From assembly GCF_008364555.1 (NCBI RefSeq), contig NZ_VTUC01000037.1, forward strand, positions 304,518-368,517: 64,000 bases of DNA. Direction: 5' to 3'. Below are positions 31,617 through 44,714 of this stretch, in pieces; position 1 is the stretch's first letter; each line of letters begins with the position of its first letter. The position numbers and the translations under genes are program-made. Origin of the DNA: Enterobacter vonholyi (GTDB lineage Bacteria; Pseudomonadota; Gammaproteobacteria; Enterobacterales; Enterobacteriaceae). The notes beneath the pieces are model-generated. The model did no database searches. It worked only from the letters and a program-made list of their open reading frames with translations, and was not told the origin of the DNA.

Positions 31617-32819
31617 GTGCAAAATGTTGATGTCGCCATCGTTGGCGGCGGAATGGTCGGACTGGCATTGGCCTGTGGATTACAGGGCAGCGGCCTGCGC
31701 GTGGCGGTGCTGGAGCAAAAGCAGCCCCAGCCCGTTGCGCCGGATGCGCCGCCGGAACTCCGCGTCTCGGCGATCAATGCGGCCAGCGAAAAGCTGCTGA
31801 CGCACCTTGGCGTCTGGGCAGATATTGTGGCGCACCGTGCCAGCTGCTATCACGGCATGGAAGTGTGGGATAAGGACAGCTTTGGTCATATTGCTTTTGA
31901 TGATGAAAGCATGGGCTATAGCCATCTGGGGCACATCGTTGAAAACGCGGTGATCCACCACGCGCTGTGGCAGAAAGCACAGCAGTGCAGCGACGTGACG
32001 CTGATTGCGCCTGCGCAGATCCAGCAGGTGGCATGGGGCGAAAACGAGGCATTTATCACCCTGCAGAGCGGCGACATGCTGACCGCGCGTCTGGTGGTCG
32101 GTGCTGACGGTGCCAACTCCTGGCTGCGGAATAAAGCCGACATCCCGCTGACCTTCTGGGACTATCATCATCACGCGCTGGTCGCGACGATCCGTACCGA
32201 AGAGCCGCACGGCGGCGTGGCGCGCCAGATTTTCCACAACGACGGCATTCTGGCGTTCCTGCCGCTTAGCGACCCGCACCTGTGCTCGATTGTCTGGTCT
32301 CTGGTGCCGGAGAAAGCCCGGCAGATGCAGGAGGCGACGCCGGACGCCTTTAACCAGGCGCTGTGCGTGGCGTTTGATAACCGCCTTGGCCTGTGCACGC
32401 TTGAAAGCGAGCGTCAGGTATTCCCGTTAACCGGCCGCTACGCGCGTCAGTTTGCGGCGCACCGTCTGGCGCTGGTGGGGGATGCGGCGCATACCATTCA
32501 TCCGCTGGCCGGACAGGGCGTTAACCTCGGCTTTATGGACGCGGCGGAGCTGGTTGAGGAGCTGCGTCGCCTGCATCGCGAAGGGAAAGATATTGGTCAG
32601 CATCTGTACCTGCGCCGCTACGAGCGCAGCCGCAAGCACAGCGCGGCGATGATGCTGGCTGGCATGCAGGGCTTCCGCGAACTGTTTGCCGGAGCGAATC
32701 CGGCGAAAAAACTGCTGCGCGATATTGGCCTCAAGCTTGCTGACACCCTTCCGGGCGTTAAGCCCCAACTCCTCCGTCAGGCGATGGGTCTTAACGACCT
32801 GCCGGACTGGCTGCGTTAA
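31617..32819 (+). CDS. ubiI: 2-octaprenylphenol hydroxylase
   Basis: FAD monooxygenase (formerly visC) that hydroxylates C5 in ubiquinone synthesis. 400 residues with GTG start preceded by AAGGAGTTATCATC, a strong ribosome site that fixes the start. FAD motifs are VAIVGGGMVGLALACGL and GDAAHTIHPLAGQGVNLGFM. Paralogue and operon partner of ubiH. Confidence 0.96.
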   Translation: MQNVDVAIVGGGMVGLALACGLQGSGLRVAVLEQKQPQPVAPDAPPELRVSAINAASEKLLTHLGVWADIVAHRASCYHGMEVWDKDSFGHIAFDDESMGYSHLGHIVENAVIHHALWQKAQQCSDVTLIAPAQIQQVAWGENEAFITLQSGDMLTARLVVGADGANSWLRNKADIPLTFWDYHHHALVATIRTEEPHGGVARQIFHNDGILAFLPLSDPHLCSIVWSLVPEKARQMQEATPDAFNQALCVAFDNRLGLCTLESERQVFPLTGRYARQFAAHRLALVGDAAHTIHPLAGQGVNLGFMDAAELVEELRRLHREGKDIGQHLYLRRYERSRKHSAAMMLAGMQGFRELFAGANPAKKLLRDIGLKLADTLPGVKPQLLRQAMGLNDLPDWLR

Positions 32820-33216
32820 TTTAGATCCCTGTCACACTTTCTTTTCCCGGCCTCTGCGCCGGGGAAATTCCCTCGTTTGAAATATTCTAATTTCACGTCA
32901 TTTTTCGCATTAGATAATCTAATGTCGCATTTTTCTCGTTACGGAAATTCGGCCCGATTTTCCGCACGAAATATCACCATGTGCTAAATCCTGTTAGAGC
33001 ATTGTTAATTTTGTGCGGGGTTAATCGCATTTTTCCAGTGAATAACTCTGTAGGCTTTTTAGCGTTTTTTGGTCATAAGCTAATGTGATGACCCATTTTG
33101 CCTTATGGTTAACCGCCGGTTTCGGTGGTAAGTTCAGGTAAAAGAGAACGTTTGCGTCGGTGCCCGAACGCGGGGCCGATACCGGGTTTCACGGTGAATT
33201 TTTCAACGAGGACAAG
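32820..33216 (+). promoter_or_regulatory. gcvTHP regulatory region
   Basis: A 397-base A/T-rich gap with no gene. It contains CTAAT boxes at 32887-32891, 32919-32923 and 33080-33084, the core recognised by GcvA; two boxes face each other in the perfect palindrome ATTAGATAATCTAAT at 32909-32923. The A/T-rich stretch fits Lrp binding. A PurR site follows at 33142. These match the known control of gcvTHP by GcvA, Lrp and PurR. Confidence 0.65.
33142..33157 (-). promoter_or_regulatory. PurR operator of gcvT
   Basis: The reverse strand reads ACGCAAACGTTCTCTT, one fixed mismatch from the PurR consensus ACGCAAACGTTTTCNT, 60 bp before gcvT. PurR repression links glycine cleavage to purine supply. 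Confidence 0.7.
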
Positions 33217-34311
33217 ATGGCTCAACAGACTCCTTTGTACGAACAACACGTGTTATGCGGCGCCCGCATGGTGGACTTCCATGGCTGGATGATGCCGCTG
33301 CACTACGGCTCTCAGATTGATGAGCACCACGCGGTGCGCACCGATGCCGGTATGTTCGACGTGTCCCATATGACGATTGTCGATCTGCGCGGTAGCCGCA
33401 CCCGGGAGTTTTTGCGTTATCTGCTGGCAAACGACGTCGCCAAACTGAAGACGCCGGGCAAAGCGCTCTATACCGGCATGCTGAATGCCTCGGGCGGCGT
33501 GATTGATGACCTTATCGTTTATTACTTCACTGAAGATTTCTTCCGCCTCGTTGTAAACTCCGCCACCCGCGAAAAAGACCTCTCCTGGATCACCCAACAC
33601 GCCGAACCTTATGCCATCGACATCACCGTCCGTGACGATCTGTCGCTGATCGCCGTGCAGGGACCAAACGCGCAGGCGAAAGCCGCCTCTCTGTTTAACG
33701 ACGAGCAGCGCAAAGCAACCGAAGGCATGAAGCCGTTCTTCGGCGTGCAGGCGGGCGATCTGTTTATCGCCACCACCGGCTACACCGGTGAAGCCGGCTA
33801 CGAAATTGCGATGCCGAACGAGAAGGCCGCTGATTTCTGGCGTGCGCTGGTGGAAGCGGGCGTGAAGCCTGCGGGTCTGGGCGCGCGCGATACGCTGCGT
33901 CTGGAAGCGGGAATGAACCTTTACGGTCAGGAGATGGATGAAGGCGTCTCTCCGCTGGCTGCCAACATGGGCTGGACCATCGCGTGGGAACCGGCTGACC
34001 GTGAGTTTATTGGCCGTGAAGCGCTGGAGATGCAGCGCGAGAAGGGCACCGAACAGCTGGTGGGACTGGTGATGAAGGAAAAAGGCGTGCTGCGAGGCGA
34101 ACTGCCGGTGCGCTTTACCGATGCTGACGGCAATCATCGCGAAGGCGTGATCACCAGCGGTACCTTCTCCCCGACGCTGGGCTACAGTATTGCACTGGCA
34201 CGCGTGCCGGCGGGCATTGGCGAAACGGCGGTGGTGCAAATCCGCAACCGCGAAATGCCGGTCAACGTGACCAAACCGATTTTTGTTCGCGCCGGTAAGC
34301 CGGTCGCCTAA
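33217..34311 (+). CDS. gcvT: glycine cleavage aminomethyltransferase (T protein)
   Basis: Transfers the methylene carbon from the lipoyl arm of GcvH to tetrahydrofolate, releasing ammonia. The start [20 protein letters not shown] gives 364 residues as in E. coli; 19 residues open upstream are leader. Folate-binding features [14 protein letters not shown] and [16 protein letters not shown] are present. First gene of gcvTHP; gcvH follows after 23 bp. Confidence 0.98.
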   Translation: MAQQTPLYEQHVLCGARMVDFHGWMMPLHYGSQIDEHHAVRTDAGMFDVSHMTIVDLRGSRTREFLRYLLANDVAKLKTPGKALYTGMLNASGGVIDDLIVYYFTEDFFRLVVNSATREKDLSWITQHAEPYAIDITVRDDLSLIAVQGPNAQAKAASLFNDEQRKATEGMKPFFGVQAGDLFIATTGYTGEAGYEIAMPNEKAADFWRALVEAGVKPAGLGARDTLRLEAGMNLYGQEMDEGVSPLAANMGWTIAWEPADREFIGREALEMQREKGTEQLVGLVMKEKGVLRGELPVRFTDADGNHREGVITSGTFSPTLGYSIALARVPAGIGETAVVQIRNREMPVNVTKPIFVRAGKPVA

Positions 34312-34334
34312 TCATTTTTATCAGGAGAACTTCA

Positions 34335-34724
34335 ATGAGCAATGTGCCAGCAGAACTGAAATACAGCAAAGAACACGAGTGGCTGCGCAAAGAGGCGGAC
34401 GGCACTTACACCGTAGGGATCACCGAGCACGCGCAAGAGCTGCTGGGCGACATGGTGTTTGTTGACCTGCCTGACGTGGGCACGACCGTTAGCGCGGGCG
34501 ACGACTGCGCCGTAGCAGAGTCCGTAAAAGCAGCATCTGACATCTATGCCCCTGTAAGCGGTGAGATTGTCGCCGTCAACGATGCGCTGAGCGATTCGCC
34601 GGAACTGGTCAACAGCGAGCCTTATGAAGGCGGCTGGATCTTCAAGATCAAAGCCAGCGACGAATCCCAGGTTGCCGCGCTGCTGGATGCGACCGCGTAC
34701 GAAGCACTGTTAGAAGACGAGTAA
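34335..34724 (+). CDS. gcvH: glycine cleavage H protein
   Basis: Lipoate-carrying shuttle protein of glycine cleavage, 129 residues. The lipoylated lysine is K65 in [15 protein letters not shown]. It carries the aminomethyl group from GcvP to GcvT. Preceded by AGGAGAACTTCA. A palindromic repeat separates it from gcvP. Confidence 0.98.
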   Translation: MSNVPAELKYSKEHEWLRKEADGTYTVGITEHAQELLGDMVFVDLPDVGTTVSAGDDCAVAESVKAASDIYAPVSGEIVAVNDALSDSPELVNSEPYEGGWIFKIKASDESQVAALLDATAYEALLEDE

Positions 34725-34732
34725 GCCATTAT

Positions 34733-34812
34733 CCCTCTCCCCTTTGCGGAGAGGGGAGGGTGAGGGGAACAGACGACACCCTCACCCCAGCCCTCTCCCT
34801 CAGGGAGAGGGA
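34733..34812. repeat. paired CCCTCTCCC palindromes in gcvH-gcvP gap
   Basis: Two palindromes CCCTCTCCCC-TTTGC-GGAGAGGGG and CCCTCTCCCTCAGGGAGAGG, with GGGTGAGGGG and CACCCTCACCCC pairing between them. A dispersed intercistronic repeat inserted inside an operon; it can fold into a large structure that may set the gcvH:gcvP mRNA ratio. Confidence 0.7.
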
Positions 34813-34850
34813 GAAAACACATTCACTGCACGTTTCAGGAACCATCGCTC

Positions 34851-37724
34851 ATGACACAGACTTTAAGCCAGCTTGAAAACCGTGGCGCCTTCATCGAACG
34901 TCACATTGGGCCGGATGCTCAGCAACAGCAGGAGATGCTGAAGACAGTTGGCGCGGATTCATTAAACGCACTGATCGGCCAGATTGTGCCAAAAGACATC
35001 CAGCTTGCCACGCCGCCTCAGGTGGGGGAAGCCACCACGGAATTCGCCGCGCTGGCGGAGCTGAAGGCCATCGCAGGCCTGAACAAGCGCTATAAGTCTT
35101 ACATTGGCATGGGCTATACCAACGTGCAGTTACCGCCGGTTATCCTGCGCAACATGCTGGAAAACCCGGGCTGGTACACCGCTTACACCCCCTATCAGCC
35201 AGAAGTCTCCCAGGGCCGCCTGGAAGCACTGCTGAACTTCCAGCAGGTGACGCTGGACTTGACCGGCATGGATATCGCCTCCGCTTCTCTGCTGGATGAA
35301 GCGACCGCCGCCGCCGAAGCGATGGCGATGGCTAAGCGAGTGAGTAAGCTGAAAAATGCCAACCGCTTCTTCGTCGCGGCGGACGTGCATCCTCAGACGC
35401 TGGACGTGGTGCGCACCCGTGCGGAAACCTTCGGCTTTGACGTGATCGTCGATGACGCTGACAAAGTGCTGGATCATCAGGATGTCTTCGGCGTGCTGCT
35501 GCAGCAGGTGGGCACCACCGGTGAAGTTCACGACTACGGCGCGCTGATTGCCGAGCTGAAATCCCGCAAGGTGGTTGTTAGCGTTGCTGCCGATTTTATG
35601 GCGCTGGTGCTGCTGACGGCACCGGGCAAACAGGGCGCGGATATCGTCTTCGGCTCTGCGCAACGCTTCGGCGTACCGATGGGCTACGGCGGCCCGCACG
35701 CGGCGTTCTTCGGCGCGAAAGATGAATTCAAACGCTCCATGCCTGGCCGTATTATCGGCGTCTCCAAAGATGCTGCCGGTAATACCGCGCTGCGCATGGC
35801 GATGCAGACCCGCGAGCAGCATATCCGCCGCGAAAAAGCGAACTCCAATATCTGTACCTCACAGGTGCTGCTGGCTAACATCGCCAGCCTGTACGCCGTG
35901 TTCCACGGCCCGGCTGGCCTGAAACGCATTGCCAGCCGCATTCACCGCCTGGCCGATATCCTGGCCTGCGGCCTGCAGCAAAAAGGTCTTAAGCTGCGCC
36001 ATACCCACTATTTCGACACCCTGTGCGTGGACGTGGCGGACAAAGCGGCCGTGCTGGCCCGCGCGGACGCGGCAAAGATCAACCTGCGCAGCGACATCCA
36101 CAACGCCGTCGGCATTACGCTCGATGAAAGCACCACCCGCGACGATATTCTGAACCTGTTCAGCGTGCTGCTGGGTGACGCGCACGGTCTGGACATTGAT
36201 GCGCTCGACAAAGAGGTCGCGCTCGACAGCCGCTCCATTCAGGACAGCATGCTGCGTAATGATGCGATCCTGACGCATCCGGTCTTCAATCGCTACCACA
36301 GCGAAACCGAGATGATGCGTTACATGCACTCTCTGGAGCGCAAGGATCTGGCGCTGAACCAGGCGATGATCCCGCTGGGATCCTGCACCATGAAGCTGAA
36401 TGCTGCAGCAGAGATGATCCCGATCACCTGGCCTGAATTCTCCGAGCTGCACCCGTTCTGCCCGCCGGAGCAGGCAGAAGGTTATCATATGATGATCAAC
36501 CAGCTTTCCGACTGGCTGGTGAAGCTGACCGGTTATGACGCGCTCTGCATGCAGCCGAACTCCGGCGCGCAGGGTGAATATGCGGGCCTGCTGGCAATCC
36601 GTCACTATCACGAAAGCCGCAACGAAGGCCACCGCGATATCTGCCTGATTCCAAGCTCCGCCCACGGTACCAACCCGGCCTCTGCCCAGATGGCGGGTAT
36701 GGAAGTGGTTGTGGTGGCGTGCGATAAGAACGGCAACATCGATCTGGTCGACCTGCGCGCGAAAGCCGAGCAGGCGGGCGACAAGCTCTCCTGCATCATG
36801 GTGACCTATCCGTCCACCCACGGCGTGTACGAAGAGACTATCCGTGAAGTGTGCGAAGTGGTGCACCAGTTCGGCGGTCAGGTTTATCTCGACGGCGCAA
36901 ACATGAACGCTCAGGTGGGCATTACCTCTCCGGGCTTTATCGGCGCGGACGTGTCGCACCTGAACCTGCACAAAACCTTCTGCATCCCGCACGGCGGTGG
37001 CGGCCCGGGCATGGGTCCTATCGGCGTGAAAGCGCACCTGGCGCCGTTTGTGCCGGGCCACAGCGTGGTGCAGATTGAAGGCATGCTGACCCGTCAGGGC
37101 GCGGTTTCTGCGGCACCGTTCGGTAGCGCCTCTATCCTGCCAATCAGCTGGATGTACATTCGCATGATGGGCGCGAAAGGGCTGAAGCAGGCGAGCCAGG
37201 TGGCAATTCTGAACGCTAACTATATTGCGACTCGCCTGAAGTCCGCCTTCCCCGTGCTCTATACCGGCCGCGACGGCCGCGTGGCGCACGAGTGCATCCT
37301 CGATATTCGTCCGCTGAAAGAGCAGACCGGCATTAGCGAGCTGGATATCGCCAAGCGTCTGATCGACTACGGCTTCCACGCGCCAACCATGTCGTTCCCG
37401 GTTGCGGGTACGCTGATGGTTGAGCCAACGGAGTCTGAAAGCAAAGCAGAGCTGGACCGCTTTATCGACGCGATGCTGGCCATCCGCATGGAGATCGACC
37501 GCGTGCAGGACGGCGAGTGGACGCTGGAAGATAACCCGCTGGTCAACGCTCCGCACACCCAGCACGAGATGGTGGCTGAGTGGAACCACGGTTATTCCCG
37601 CGAGCTGGCGGTCTTCCCGGCAGGCGTGGCGAACAAATACTGGCCGACCGTGAAGCGTCTCGATGACGTTTACGGCGACCGTAACCTGTTCTGCTCCTGC
37701 GTACCGATGAGCGAATACCAGTAA
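34851..37724 (+). CDS. gcvP: glycine dehydrogenase (decarboxylating, P protein)
   Basis: PLP enzyme that decarboxylates glycine and passes the aminomethyl group to lipoyl-GcvH. 957 residues as in E. coli. The PLP lysine is in [20 protein letters not shown] near residue 708. Both halves of the protein (regulatory N-half and catalytic C-half) are intact. Last gene of gcvTHP, followed by a REP palindrome. Confidence 0.98.
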   Translation: MTQTLSQLENRGAFIERHIGPDAQQQQEMLKTVGADSLNALIGQIVPKDIQLATPPQVGEATTEFAALAELKAIAGLNKRYKSYIGMGYTNVQLPPVILRNMLENPGWYTAYTPYQPEVSQGRLEALLNFQQVTLDLTGMDIASASLLDEATAAAEAMAMAKRVSKLKNANRFFVAADVHPQTLDVVRTRAETFGFDVIVDDADKVLDHQDVFGVLLQQVGTTGEVHDYGALIAELKSRKVVVSVAADFMALVLLTAPGKQGADIVFGSAQRFGVPMGYGGPHAAFFGAKDEFKRSMPGRIIGVSKDAAGNTALRMAMQTREQHIRREKANSNICTSQVLLANIASLYAVFHGPAGLKRIASRIHRLADILACGLQQKGLKLRHTHYFDTLCVDVADKAAVLARADAAKINLRSDIHNAVGITLDESTTRDDILNLFSVLLGDAHGLDIDALDKEVALDSRSIQDSMLRNDAILTHPVFNRYHSETEMMRYMHSLERKDLALNQAMIPLGSCTMKLNAAAEMIPITWPEFSELHPFCPPEQAEGYHMMINQLSDWLVKLTGYDALCMQPNSGAQGEYAGLLAIRHYHESRNEGHRDICLIPSSAHGTNPASAQMAGMEVVVVACDKNGNIDLVDLRAKAEQAGDKLSCIMVTYPSTHGVYEETIREVCEVVHQFGGQVYLDGANMNAQVGITSPGFIGADVSHLNLHKTFCIPHGGGGPGMGPIGVKAHLAPFVPGHSVVQIEGMLTRQGAVSAAPFGSASILPISWMYIRMMGAKGLKQASQVAILNANYIATRLKSAFPVLYTGRDGRVAHECILDIRPLKEQTGISELDIAKRLIDYGFHAPTMSFPVAGTLMVEPTESESKAELDRFIDAMLAIRMEIDRVQDGEWTLEDNPLVNAPHTQHEMVAEWNHGYSRELAVFPAGVANKYWPTVKRLDDVYGDRNLFCSCVPMSEYQ

Positions 37725-37745
37725 TCGCGCTGGTGCAGTAATCTA

Positions 37746-37774
37746 GGCCGGGTAAGGCGAAGGCGCCACCCGGC
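37746..37774. repeat. REP palindrome after gcvP
   Basis: GGCCGGGT-AAGGCGAAGGCGCC-ACCCGGC followed by six T; may also end gcvP transcription. Confidence 0.75.
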
Positions 37775-37794
37775 TTTTTTATTGGGAGAAGAGA

Positions 37795-38538
37795 ATGGGC
37801 ATTGCACTTGTGACCGGCGGCAGCCGGGGCATTGGGAAAGCCACCGCACTCCAGCTGGCACGCGAAGGCTACACCGTGGCGGTGAACTATCATCACAACA
37901 TTAAAGCCGCGACGGACGTGATAAACCAGATCGTTGAAGCTGGCGGTAAAGCCTTTGCCGTCCGCGCAGATATCAGTGATGAAGCTCAGGTGCTGGCGAT
38001 GTTTGACAGCATCGATCGTGAAGGCGAGCCGCTTACCGCGCTGGTCAATAATGCGGGAATTCTGTTTGAGCAATCCACCATCGAAAATCTCTCCGCCGAG
38101 CGCATTAACCGCGTCCTGGCGACCAACGTCACGGGCTACTTCCTCTGCTGCCGGGAAGCGGTAAAACGAATGTCCTTCAGGCATGGCGGCAAGGGTGGGG
38201 CGATAGTGAATGTCTCTTCTGCAGCGTCGCGTCTGGGCGCGCCGGGTGAATATGTGGATTATGCCGCGTCCAAGGGGGCGGTGGATTCGCTGACAACGGG
38301 TTTATCGCTGGAGGTAGCGGCGCAGGGCATTCGCGTCAACTGCGTCCGTCCGGGTCTGATCTATACCGATATCCATGCTTCCGGCGGAGAGCCGGGGCGA
38401 GTGGATCGCGTGAAATCGTTGCTGCCGATGCAGCGCGGCGGCCAGCCGGAAGAGGTCGCCCAGGCGATTGTCTGGCTGCTGAGCGAGAAGGCGTCGTACG
38501 TGACGGGGAGCTTTATTGAGCTGGCGGGTGGGAAGTAA
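37795..38538 (+). CDS. ygfF: SDR family oxidoreductase YgfF
   Basis: A 247-residue short-chain dehydrogenase/reductase. NAD(P) motif TGGSRGIGKATA at residues 8-19, catalytic Ser in VNVSSAAS, and YxxxK in YVDYAASKGAVD. The sequence follows E. coli YgfF closely; the substrate is not known, and glucose 1-dehydrogenase labels are by homology only. ATG follows GGGAGAAGAGA. Convergent with bglA. Confidence 0.9.
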   Translation: MGIALVTGGSRGIGKATALQLAREGYTVAVNYHHNIKAATDVINQIVEAGGKAFAVRADISDEAQVLAMFDSIDREGEPLTALVNNAGILFEQSTIENLSAERINRVLATNVTGYFLCCREAVKRMSFRHGGKGGAIVNVSSAASRLGAPGEYVDYAASKGAVDSLTTGLSLEVAAQGIRVNCVRPGLIYTDIHASGGEPGRVDRVKSLLPMQRGGQPEEVAQAIVWLLSEKASYVTGSFIELAGGK

Positions 38539-38551
38539 ATCCCTAACCTAA

Positions 38552-38575
38552 CCCTCTCCCCAAAGGGGAGAGGGG
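38552..38575. repeat. CCCTCTCCC palindrome
   Basis: CCCTCTCCCC-AAA-GGGGAGAGGGG between convergent ygfF and bglA; same repeat type as at 27121 and 34733. Confidence 0.65.
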
Positions 38576-38598
38576 ATCAAGCGTAACGGCGCCCGGCG

Positions 38599-40131
<1,533 letters not shown>

Positions 40132-40148
40132 CAAAAAAACAGGGTGTT

Positions 40149-40880
40149 TTATTCTGTAAGTTTCTTCGCCAGCTTACGGCCGAGAGATTCCAGAATATAG
40201 ATGACGGGAATTTGCGTGGTTATATCGTAGACGCCCGCAATTCGCGTCTGAGGAACATGCCAGGAGAGATTAAAGTCCGCCAGTTTTGCCAGGCGCGAGT
40301 GCTCGTGGCTGGTAATGGAGAGCACCTTACAGTGATGCAGGCTGAACTGGCTGGCGAAGCGCAGGATCTCCTCGGTCTCGCCCGAGACGGAGAGCACAAT
40401 CGCCAGCGCATTTTTTGCCATGTCATTCGTGACCGGGAAATAAGGGTCATCAATATGGTTACTGAATTTCCCAATATTAGAAAAGAAACGTGCGCCATAT
40501 TTTGCCAGCGAGCCTGATGTCCCGGCACCGACAAATATAATTCGCTCGGAAGATAAAATAATATCGACCGCCTTATCCAATAACGCGTCGAACTCTTCAT
40601 TATTCACGCTTTTAAAAAAGCTGATTATTTCGCTGGCGCCGAAGTTCGCCTGCTGGGGCTCGTTCTGTTCAAGATAAAGCTTAAAGCGCACGCGGAATTC
40701 AGAATATCCTTCGCAGTTAAGCTTGCGGCAAAAGCGCAGGATAGTGGTGGTTGAGACGTCTGCCGCATCCGCCAGCTCGCGGATGGTCATGTACATCACT
40801 TTGTCACGATTTTTTATGACATAGTTGTAGACCATCATCTCCAGGTTATTGAGACTGGCAATGGCGGAATGGGAGAACAT
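40149..40880 (-). CDS. RpiR/MurR family transcriptional regulator
   Basis: A 243-residue regulator with the RpiR layout: N-terminal helix-turn-helix ([20 protein letters not shown], about residues 31-50) and C-terminal SIS sugar-phosphate isomerase domain ([17 protein letters not shown]). The ATG at 40880 is chosen; a GTG seven codons upstream is also possible. Its place 116 bp upstream of bglA on the same strand suggests it senses a phosphorylated sugar and controls bglA. I recall no such gene here in E. coli K-12. Confidence 0.85.
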   Translation of the reverse strand: MFSHSAIASLNNLEMMVYNYVIKNRDKVMYMTIRELADAADVSTTTILRFCRKLNCEGYSEFRVRFKLYLEQNEPQQANFGASEIISFFKSVNNEEFDALLDKAVDIILSSERIIFVGAGTSGSLAKYGARFFSNIGKFSNHIDDPYFPVTNDMAKNALAIVLSVSGETEEILRFASQFSLHHCKVLSITSHEHSRLAKLADFNLSWHVPQTRIAGVYDITTQIPVIYILESLGRKLAKKLTE

Positions 40881-40931
40881 GCTCACAATGACTACACTCA
40901 CTCATCAGACTTTTCTTCAGGGAATAATAAC

Positions 40932-41243
40932 ATGCAGCCAAACGACATCACTTTTTTTCAGCGCTTTCAGAACGACATTCTGGCCGGGCGTAAAACCATC
41001 ACTATCCGGGATAAAAGTGAATCCCATTTCAAAACCGGCGATATCCTGCGGGTGGGACGTTATGAGGATGATGGTTATTTTTGCACCATCGAAGTAACGG
41101 GAACGTCAACCGTTACGTTCGCCACATTGACGCAAAAACATGCTGAACAGGAGAACATGACCCTGGATGAATTGAAAAGCGTGATCGCAGAGATCTACCC
41201 CAGGCAGAACCAGTTTTATGTGATTGATTTTAAATGTTTATAA
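40932..41243 (+). CDS. yqfB: N4-acetylcytidine amidohydrolase YqfB
   Basis: A 103-residue ASCH-domain protein starting [14 protein letters not shown]. coli YqfB hydrolyses N4-acetylcytidine to cytidine; the catalytic residues reported there (Lys in the GRKTITIRD region, Thr and Glu) are conserved here. The longer frame upstream is rejected because it lies in the regulator's promoter. Divergent from the RpiR gene, 51 bp between starts. Confidence 0.94.
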   Translation: MQPNDITFFQRFQNDILAGRKTITIRDKSESHFKTGDILRVGRYEDDGYFCTIEVTGTSTVTFATLTQKHAEQENMTLDELKSVIAEIYPRQNQFYVIDFKCL

Positions 41244-41381
41244 TTAAAATCGAAACGTGCGTTAGCTGAAATTAAAGTGTAACTGTCTGATTGTAATTTA
41301 GAAACGTTATGTTTAACTTTATTTTAGCTAACATGTGTTCACTGGAATCATTCTCAGTTAGCATAGTGATGCGATGAATAA

Positions 41382-42068
<687 letters not shown>

Positions 42069-42074
42069 TTTTTC

Positions 42075-42143
42075 GTCGGGTGGCGGCTTCGCCTTACCCG
42101 ACCTACGGGATAAGTAGGCCCGGTAGGCGCAGCGCCACCGGGC
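42075..42143. repeat. REP pair between trhA and ygfZ
   Basis: GTCGGGT-GGCGGCTTCGCC-TTACCCGAC and GCCCGGTAGGCGC-AG-CGCCACCGGGC, two REP palindromes between convergent genes. Confidence 0.8.
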
Positions 42144-42152
42144 GATACAGCA

Positions 42153-43133
42153 TCACTCTTCCAGTGAATATGGCAGCGGCTCAATACTCAGCGTATTCGC
42201 ATCGTCACGCACGCGGAACACGCTGTCGGCTTCCATGTCATTATTCATAACGGCCTGCACCAGAAGACGTCCATCATCCAGCTGTACGGCGGCTAATACG
42301 GTGCCGGTACGGCGCCAGTTTTCACCCATCTTCAGCTCTAAATCTTCACCCGCTTCAGGGACGCGGCTGGCATGTCCCGCGAGTGTCCACAGCGCACGTT
42401 TGTTTGCCCCGCGGAATTTTGCACGCGCGACCATCTCCTGGCCGGTGTAACAGCCTTTTTTAAAACTGATGCCGCCCAGTGCCTGCAGGTTGGTTGCCTG
42501 AGGAATAAACTGTGCGCTGTTTGCTGCGTCAATTACCGGCAGACCCGCTTCGATGTTCAGCGCCAGCCACTGCTGACTGTTGTTAAGCTGTGCTTCGCCG
42601 CGCAGCGCCTCGGTGATGCGCTCGGCAGTTTCGGCATCCGTGACTAACAGAAAACGCTCTGCCGGATGTTCAAACCACAGGATAGAGGTGGCGCCTTCGC
42701 TGACGAGCTGCTTTTCGGCATCCGGCAGTTCGCTGAAGAGATTTTTCAGCGCCGCACGTGCCTGGAAGCCGGCCACACCCAGCAGGACATGTTCGTCGTC
42801 CGGGGCGATAGTGACTTTGGAAAAGACCGCGTACTTTTTCAACTCTTTGAGCTGGGCGTCACGCAGGCTGCGGCGCTCAATAAAAGCAAAGCCATCCTGA
42901 CGGCGGAAGAGACGCAGGTTGCTCCACATTTTGCCTTTTGGGTCGCAATGCGCGGCCAGCAGGTGCTGGTGTTCGGTCATCTGGCTGACGTCGGCGGTCA
43001 CCTGGCCCTGCAGATATTTTTCGGCGTCGGCACCGGTGAGCGTCGCCAGCGCCCAGTCATCAAGAGAAATAAGCGTCAGCGGCAGACGCGCAGAGGCGGC
43101 GGGCTGGCGAGGAGAAAATGGTGTAAATGCCAT
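42153..43133 (-). CDS. ygfZ: folate-binding Fe-S/tRNA modification protein YgfZ
   Basis: A 326-residue protein related to GcvT. It acts in assembly or repair of certain Fe-S enzymes such as MiaB and binds tetrahydrofolate. The signature [12 protein letters not shown], with its essential cysteine, is present at about residues 226-237. Divergent from sdhE, with a 294-bp promoter gap. Confidence 0.96.
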   Translation of the reverse strand: MAFTPFSPRQPAASARLPLTLISLDDWALATLTGADAEKYLQGQVTADVSQMTEHQHLLAAHCDPKGKMWSNLRLFRRQDGFAFIERRSLRDAQLKELKKYAVFSKVTIAPDDEHVLLGVAGFQARAALKNLFSELPDAEKQLVSEGATSILWFEHPAERFLLVTDAETAERITEALRGEAQLNNSQQWLALNIEAGLPVIDAANSAQFIPQATNLQALGGISFKKGCYTGQEMVARAKFRGANKRALWTLAGHASRVPEAGEDLELKMGENWRRTGTVLAAVQLDDGRLLVQAVMNNDMEADSVFRVRDDANTLSIEPLPYSLEE

Positions 43134-43427
43134 AACGAGATCCTGAATTGCTTAACGCTTTGATAATGCCTAATGGTAAAAGAGCCTGCAGGCAATGCAA
43201 GCGCTTTCAACGGGCCATTTGTGCCCTAAACCGGTTATGCGTAACGCTACGCAAAATAATGTAATCCGCTGTCTTTGTAGGGGTTATTCGGGAAGCCTGC
43301 TCGGCGATCGCAATATTCCAGTAATGAAACGGTCAAAAACACGTTACACTAGCTGGTGTCCCCGTAGAGAAATAAAGAACACTGAACGGGGGATCGACTG
43401 TGCCAAACGTAATGCAGGAAACTGAAC

Positions 43428-43694
43428 ATGGATATTAACAACAAGGCCCGTATTCACTGGGCGTGCCGTCGCGGAATGCGTGAACTTGATATTTCCATCA
43501 TGCCTTTCTTCGAATATGAGTATGACACCTTAAGCGACGATGATAAGCATCTGTTTGTTCGCCTGCTTGAGTCTGACGATCCAGATTTATTCAACTGGCT
43601 GATGAACCACGGCAAACCCGCCGATACCGAGTTGCAACGGATGGTGCAATTAATTCAAACACGGAATCGGGAACGTGGTCCTGTGGCAATCTGA
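43428..43694 (+). CDS. sdhE: succinate dehydrogenase flavinylation factor SdhE
   Basis: An 88-residue protein (YgfY/CptB) that promotes covalent FAD attachment to SdhA and FrdA. The RGxxE signature is seen in RRGMRELDI. It also is described as antitoxin of the CptAB pair. Overlaps ygfX by 20 bases. Confidence 0.95.
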   Translation: MDINNKARIHWACRRGMRELDISIMPFFEYEYDTLSDDDKHLFVRLLESDDPDLFNWLMNHGKPADTELQRMVQLIQTRNRERGPVAI

Positions 43695-44085
43695 TCTTCG
43701 CGTCTCGTGGCGCTCGCAGTGGATGTCTTTATTGCTCCACGGCCTGGTTGCGGCCTTTGTGTTACTGATGCCGTGGCCGTTAAGCTATACGCCGCTGTGG
43801 CTGCTGTTACTCTCGTTTGTCGTTTTTGACAGCGTACGCAGCCAGCGTCGAATTAATGCCCGTCAGGGAGAGATCAAATTACTGATGGATTCCCGCCTGC
43901 GCTGGCAGGGTAAAGAGTGGGATATCCTCGGTATGCCCTGGATGCTCAACTGCGGCATGATGTTACGGTTACGCAAGGTGGACGGCGGGCGTTGCCAGCA
44001 TCTTTGGCTGGCGGCTGACAGTATGGATGCTGCCGAGTGGCGAGACCTGCGCCGGATGCTATTGCAACAGACGACGCAGGGATAA
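43675..44085 (+). CDS. ygfX: inner-membrane protein YgfX
   Basis: A 136-residue protein (CptA) with two closely spaced membrane helices at about residues 19-52, then a soluble domain. GTG start inside sdhE gives [15 protein letters not shown] as in E. coli. Reported as toxin of cytoskeleton proteins FtsZ and MreB paired with SdhE; the pairing with SdhE is also physical. Convergent with fldB. Confidence 0.93.
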   Translation: MVLWQSDLRVSWRSQWMSLLLHGLVAAFVLLMPWPLSYTPLWLLLLSFVVFDSVRSQRRINARQGEIKLLMDSRLRWQGKEWDILGMPWMLNCGMMLRLRKVDGGRCQHLWLAADSMDAAEWRDLRRMLLQQTTQG

Positions 44086-44091
44086 TACGCG

Positions 44092-44613
44092 TTAGCTAAA
44101 CTTTTCAGCCATTTCGCCCAAAATCTGCTCGCACCAGGTTTGCAGGCGCTCATCGCTGAGATCGTACTGGTTGGTTTCATCCAGCGCGAGTCCAACAAAC
44201 AGCTCGCCGTCGGCAATAATCGGCTTTTTACTGGTGAACTCGTAACCTTCGGTTGGCCAGTAGCCGATGAACGACACCCCTTTCGGCGCCAGTTTGTCGT
44301 GCAGCATGCCAAGCGCGTCCAGGAACCACTCCCCGTAACCCAGCTGATCTCCCATGCCGTACATGGCAATGATTTTGCCGTCGAGATTGACTGAATCAAG
44401 TTGATCCCAGATGGCTTCCCAGTCTTCCTGTATCTCACCAAAATCCCAGGTTGGGATGCCGAGGATCAGTACATCGTACTGTTCCATCAGCGCGACCGCG
44501 TCATCTTTCAGGTTATGCAACGTCACCAGTTCCGGGCCAATGATGTCGCGAATTTTCTCTGCCGCCATTTCGGTGTAGCAGGTGCTGGAACCATAGAACA
44601 GACCAATATTCAT
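44092..44613 (-). CDS. fldB: flavodoxin 2
   Basis: FMN electron carrier of 173 residues. The FMN phosphate loop is [18 protein letters not shown] at residues 3-20. [20 protein letters not shown] and [15 protein letters not shown] are typical of long-chain flavodoxins. SoxRS-induced in E. coli. Divergent from xerD. Confidence 0.96.
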   Translation of the reverse strand: MNIGLFYGSSTCYTEMAAEKIRDIIGPELVTLHNLKDDAVALMEQYDVLILGIPTWDFGEIQEDWEAIWDQLDSVNLDGKIIAMYGMGDQLGYGEWFLDALGMLHDKLAPKGVSFIGYWPTEGYEFTSKKPIIADGELFVGLALDETNQYDLSDERLQTWCEQILGEMAEKFS

Positions 44614-44714
44614 CGCGTAACTATCTCATTTCTTGCGTTGACTTTGCGCGTAGTGTACCAGAAACCGGTCACAATCAGGCATAATGGCCTGACTGCAGAA
44701 TCAAAGGGGCTGAT

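Noticed and set aside
35859..37589. 576-residue open frame on the minus strand inside gcvP
   Set aside because: Antisense shadow of a full-length, well conserved gene; its sequence is His/Arg/Gln-rich as usual for reverse reading of GC-rich codons.
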